From: Pseudomonadota bacterium
GTDB taxonomy: Bacteria > Pseudomonadota > Gammaproteobacteria > Burkholderiales > Rhodocyclaceae
Direction: 5' to 3'
Assembly: GCA_018262095.1 (NCBI GenBank)
Contig: JAGTRW010000011.1
Location: 54,390-118,389, forward strand
Length of the DNA: 64,000 bases
Under the pieces are notes generated by a model. It was not told where the DNA came from, did no database searches, and was given only the letters and a program-made list of their open reading frames with translations. This document shows, piece after piece, positions 61,797-64,000 of this stretch; positions within the stretch are counted from its first letter, which is position 1; each line of letters begins with the position of its first letter. Both the position numbers and the translations under genes were made by a program.

Positions 61797-62128
61797 GCTG
61801 CTGCGGGCGTTTGAGCGCTTGCCGCAGCGCCAGCAGTCAGCTGCGCGACAAGAACCCGTTTTTCCGTCGCCGTGAGTTGCTTGACCCGGTATTCGGCTTT
61901 GAGTGCGCTCGAACGATCAGGGTAGGCCTGGCACGCCAGCAGCCGGGCCGGTGGGTGCGATCGCGTGTAGCGCGCGCCCTTGCCGCTGGCGTGCGCCGCG
62001 TAACGCGCCGCGACATCGCGCGCGATGCCGGTGTAGATGCTGCCGTCGGCGCATTCGATCAGGTACAGGAACCAGCTGGCCGGCGACGGCAGCTTGCTAT
62101 CGGCCGTGCTTGATCGCGCCGCTGGCAC
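61793..62128 (-). CDS. GIY-YIG domain protein (UPF0213/YhbQ-like)
   Basis: A 111-residue protein starting at a GTG with AGGA six bases upstream. The GIY-YIG core appears as WFLYLIECADGSIYTGIARDV followed by RYAAHASGKGARYTR. The catalytic Arg region and the Glu in KAEYRVKQL are present. It is a single-domain nuclease-like protein of the YhbQ group, whose role is not firmly known. An Ala-rich tail is present. Confidence 0.82.
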   Translation of the reverse strand: MPAARSSTADSKLPSPASWFLYLIECADGSIYTGIARDVAARYAAHASGKGARYTRSHPPARLLACQAYPDRSSALKAEYRVKQLTATEKRVLVAQLTAGAAASAQTPAAA

Positions 62129-62149
62129 CTTGATTCCTGGGCGGCGTGA

Positions 62150-63049
62150 TCAGACCGATTTTTCCTGTTCGCCACCGAGCGCGGCGAGCAGGTCGTCGAG
62201 CAGACGCGCGACTTCGCCGGACATCAGGGTGAAATCGATGTCGAAGCGCTCGTCTTCGTTCTCCGCCTGCCCATCGGCTTCGTCCTTGAGGATGTCGAGG
62301 AAGGAAAGCCGCTTGATCTGCAGGTTCTCGTTGAGCAGGAACGAGATTCGGTCGCCCCAGGTCAGCGCCAGTCGCGTGACGACCTTGCCGGCGGCGATGT
62401 GCCGGCCGATTTCATCGCCTTCGAGCGTGTGCTTGACGTAGCGCACCGTCGCGTTTTCAGCCGAGCGCAGTTCGAGGTCCTGGTCGAGCGTGAAATTCGT
62501 CGGTGCCTCGCCGGCGGCGATCCAAGCGGTCATCGCTGCCGACGGCGATTGGTTGACCTGGACCAACCGCGCCGGCAGGCCTTCGGCTGATTTGCGCAGA
62601 TGCTCGAGAAATTCCTCGGCCTTGGCCGGCGAAGCGGCGTCGATCACCAGCCAGCCGTTGACCGGGTCGATCCAGCCGAAGGTGGTGCGGCGGCGAACGA
62701 AAGCGCGCGGCATCAGTTCGAGCGTCATCGCTTCGCGCAGCTCGCGCATTTCCTTGCGCCCGACTTTGCGCCCTTCGGCTTCCTCGATGTCCTTCGCCTT
62801 ATCGTTGGCGAACTGCTTGACCACCGATGCCGGCAACAGCCGCTGTTCGGCGCCGAGTGCCAGCAGCCACTGGCGGTTGACGGCGTGCACCAGCGGCCCG
62901 CCGGGGCGCGGCGCGACCCAGCCGATGCTCTGCATGGCGCTGGCGCTGCACGGCTGCAGCGTCAGCTTGGACAACTGATCTTCAAGCGCGCTGGTATTGT
63001 CGGCCCAGTTTTTGGGAAGGCGGTAGAGCTGGAGGTTTCTGAACCACAT
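62150..63049 (-). CDS. rdgC: Recombination-associated protein RdgC
   Basis: A 299-residue ring-forming DNA-binding protein that limits RecA loading. It begins MWFRNLQLYRLP and has the typical GWVAPRPGG, GRKEMRELREAM and FGWIDPVNGWLVIDAAS segments. Length matches E. coli RdgC (303). No obvious ribosome site is seen. Confidence 0.93.
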   Translation of the reverse strand: MWFRNLQLYRLPKNWADNTSALEDQLSKLTLQPCSASAMQSIGWVAPRPGGPLVHAVNRQWLLALGAEQRLLPASVVKQFANDKAKDIEEAEGRKVGRKEMRELREAMTLELMPRAFVRRRTTFGWIDPVNGWLVIDAASPAKAEEFLEHLRKSAEGLPARLVQVNQSPSAAMTAWIAAGEAPTNFTLDQDLELRSAENATVRYVKHTLEGDEIGRHIAAGKVVTRLALTWGDRISFLLNENLQIKRLSFLDILKDEADGQAENEDERFDIDFTLMSGEVARLLDDLLAALGGEQEKSV

Positions 63050-63181
63050 GGGCAGGACTTTAAAAAAAGAGAGGAATTATAGGGCTGAACGCGGCGCGTA
63101 ATCGATCGTTTTTGGGTCCTTGTTCTGCTTCATTTTTCGAGAGTATTGAATGAGGACTGCCGTGTGGTCCATAATGTCGCC

Positions 63182-63502
63182 ATGAATGATCCAGAACCCA
63201 TTGATCCGCGTCGTCGGATCCGAGAGCTCAATGCCATCCCGGAACGGGACCGTACCGATGAACAGTGGGATGAGCTCAACGAGCTCGAAATCCGCACCGC
63301 ACCCGGCAACAGGGAGTCGAACGGGCAGCCGGAGAAGCGGCAGAATCCCGCCGGGCAGGTTCGCCGCCCCGACCGCGGGCCCAAGAACAACAATCCTCGG
63401 CCCGATCAGCGACCGCAGGAAGGTCGGCCCGCCGATGGTCGGCCGCCCAAACGCCAGCACCGACGTCCGAAGCGTCCCGCCGAAACGCCTGGCAACAGCT
63501 GA
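63182..63502 (+). CDS. Pro/Arg-rich hypothetical protein
   Basis: A 106-residue protein. The N-terminal third is acidic and helical (RIRELNAIPERDRTDEQWDE). The rest is rich in Pro, Arg, Asn and Gln and probably disordered, resembling a nucleic-acid-binding tail. No family is recognised. A terminator follows, which supports transcription. The start could also be the TTG at 63146. Confidence 0.55.
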   Translation: MNDPEPIDPRRRIRELNAIPERDRTDEQWDELNELEIRTAPGNRESNGQPEKRQNPAGQVRRPDRGPKNNNPRPDQRPQEGRPADGRPPKRQHRRPKRPAETPGNS

Positions 63503-63522
63503 TCGGCTGTTCTTGGCCACTG

Positions 63523-63552
63523 AAAAAACCGAGCGTGCTCGGTTTTTTTTTT
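63523..63552 (+). terminator. Intrinsic terminator
   Basis: A 10-bp stem (AAAACCGAGC and complement) with a 2-base loop is followed by about ten T, 20 bases past the preceding stop. Confidence 0.92.
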
Positions 63553-63591
63553 GCCTGCGCCTGACCCGAAGCGGCGCGCGTGCTGTCAGCG

Positions 63592-64000
63592 TCAGCGCGT
63601 CGGCGTGCCGCTCGCCGTCTGCCCGAAAAGCAGTGATTTGGACTCCTCGGTCACCGTCGGCGCGGTATTGATCTCATTGGCCAGACGATACGCGCGCTCG
63701 ACCGCGGGACGCGCCTCAATCAGCTCGAACCAGCGCTTGAGGTTGGGGAAATCGTCGAGCTTCTGCTGCTGTCGTTGCCACGGAACAATCCACGGATAGC
63801 ACGCCATGTCGGCGATGCCATAGTCGCCGGCGATATATTCGCGCTCGCTCAGGCGCTTGTTGAGCACGCCGTACAGGCGATTGGTTTCCTTGACATAGCG
63901 ATCGATGGCGTAGGGGATCTTCTCCGGCGCGTAATGGCCGAAATGATGATTCTGCCCGGCCATCGGGCCGAGCCCCGCCATTTGCCAGAACAGCCACTCG
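63592..64000 (-). CDS. Glutathione S-transferase, C-terminal part (cut by window edge)
   Basis: About 136 residues of the C-terminal helical domain of a GST, running off the right edge. EWLFWQMAGLGPMAGQNHHF, followed by YGIADMACYPWIVPW, is characteristic of the YfcG/YghU group of disulfide-bond reductases. The N-terminal thioredoxin domain lies outside the window. Confidence 0.88.
   Translation of the reverse strand, partial: EWLFWQMAGLGPMAGQNHHFGHYAPEKIPYAIDRYVKETNRLYGVLNKRLSEREYIAGDYGIADMACYPWIVPWQRQQQKLDDFPNLKRWFELIEARPAVERAYRLANEINTAPTVTEESKSLLFGQTASGTPTR

Overview
The window is a chromosomal segment of a GC-rich Gram-negative bacterium. Its gene content points to a betaproteobacterium of the Rhodocyclales (Propionivibrio, Accumulibacter or Dechloromonas type). 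This is inferred from gene content: proteobacterial RF2 frameshift site, RdgC, DUF2322, DUF2844/DUF3443 remnants, cytochrome c', and many sensory proteins. No 16S sequence is present.

Layout. 1-3.8 kb: the start of parE (cut by the left edge) and a cache/HAMP/GAF/HD-GYP phosphodiesterase. 3.9-14.3 kb: a nitrogen-scavenging locus with a urtABCDE-type ABC importer and formamidase on the minus strand. Divergent from it is a large transporter-histidine kinase-receiver fusion with a LuxR-type response regulator; a sigma54-like site precedes the kinase. 14.4-20 kb: cardiolipin synthase, a secreted Ppx/GppA-like protein, DUF4337, a fused DUF2844/DUF3443 remnant, tRNA-Ala, a periplasmic protein and HU. 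20-24.8 kb: uvrA, an MFS exporter and ssb. 24.9-28 kb: a hexuronate catabolic cluster (IclR regulator, kdgF, kduI, kduD) with two copies of a candidate operator. 28-34 kb: a chemoreceptor, a GST, purB, DUF2322, cytochrome c' and a cytochrome b. 34-39.5 kb: queA-tgt-yajC-secD-secF on the minus strand.

A tRNA-Leu at 39.7 kb is followed by about 3 kb of visibly AT-richer sequence with small genes, a beta-barrel protein, a universal stress protein and a coding remnant. Then come PBP1A, a purine-type ABC importer (ATPase plus two permeases) with 8-oxoguanine deaminase, and a hybrid kinase with an ethylene-receptor-like membrane domain, split by a one-base frameshift. These are followed by SCO, gpt, a BMP-type binding protein, metY, lysS and prfB (programmed frameshift). 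The right end holds a second chemoreceptor, a GIY-YIG protein, rdgC, a small basic protein and a truncated GST.

The genes form several working modules: amide uptake and hydrolysis with its own sensor pair, galacturonate-derived ketouronate catabolism, purine salvage (import, 8-oxoguanine deamination, xanthine phosphoribosylation), and translation and secretion housekeeping. Several structured dispersed repeats sit between genes. The most interesting items are the ethylene-receptor-like kinase, the NCS1-transporter kinase beside the amide operon, and the DUF2844/DUF3443 deletion fusion.
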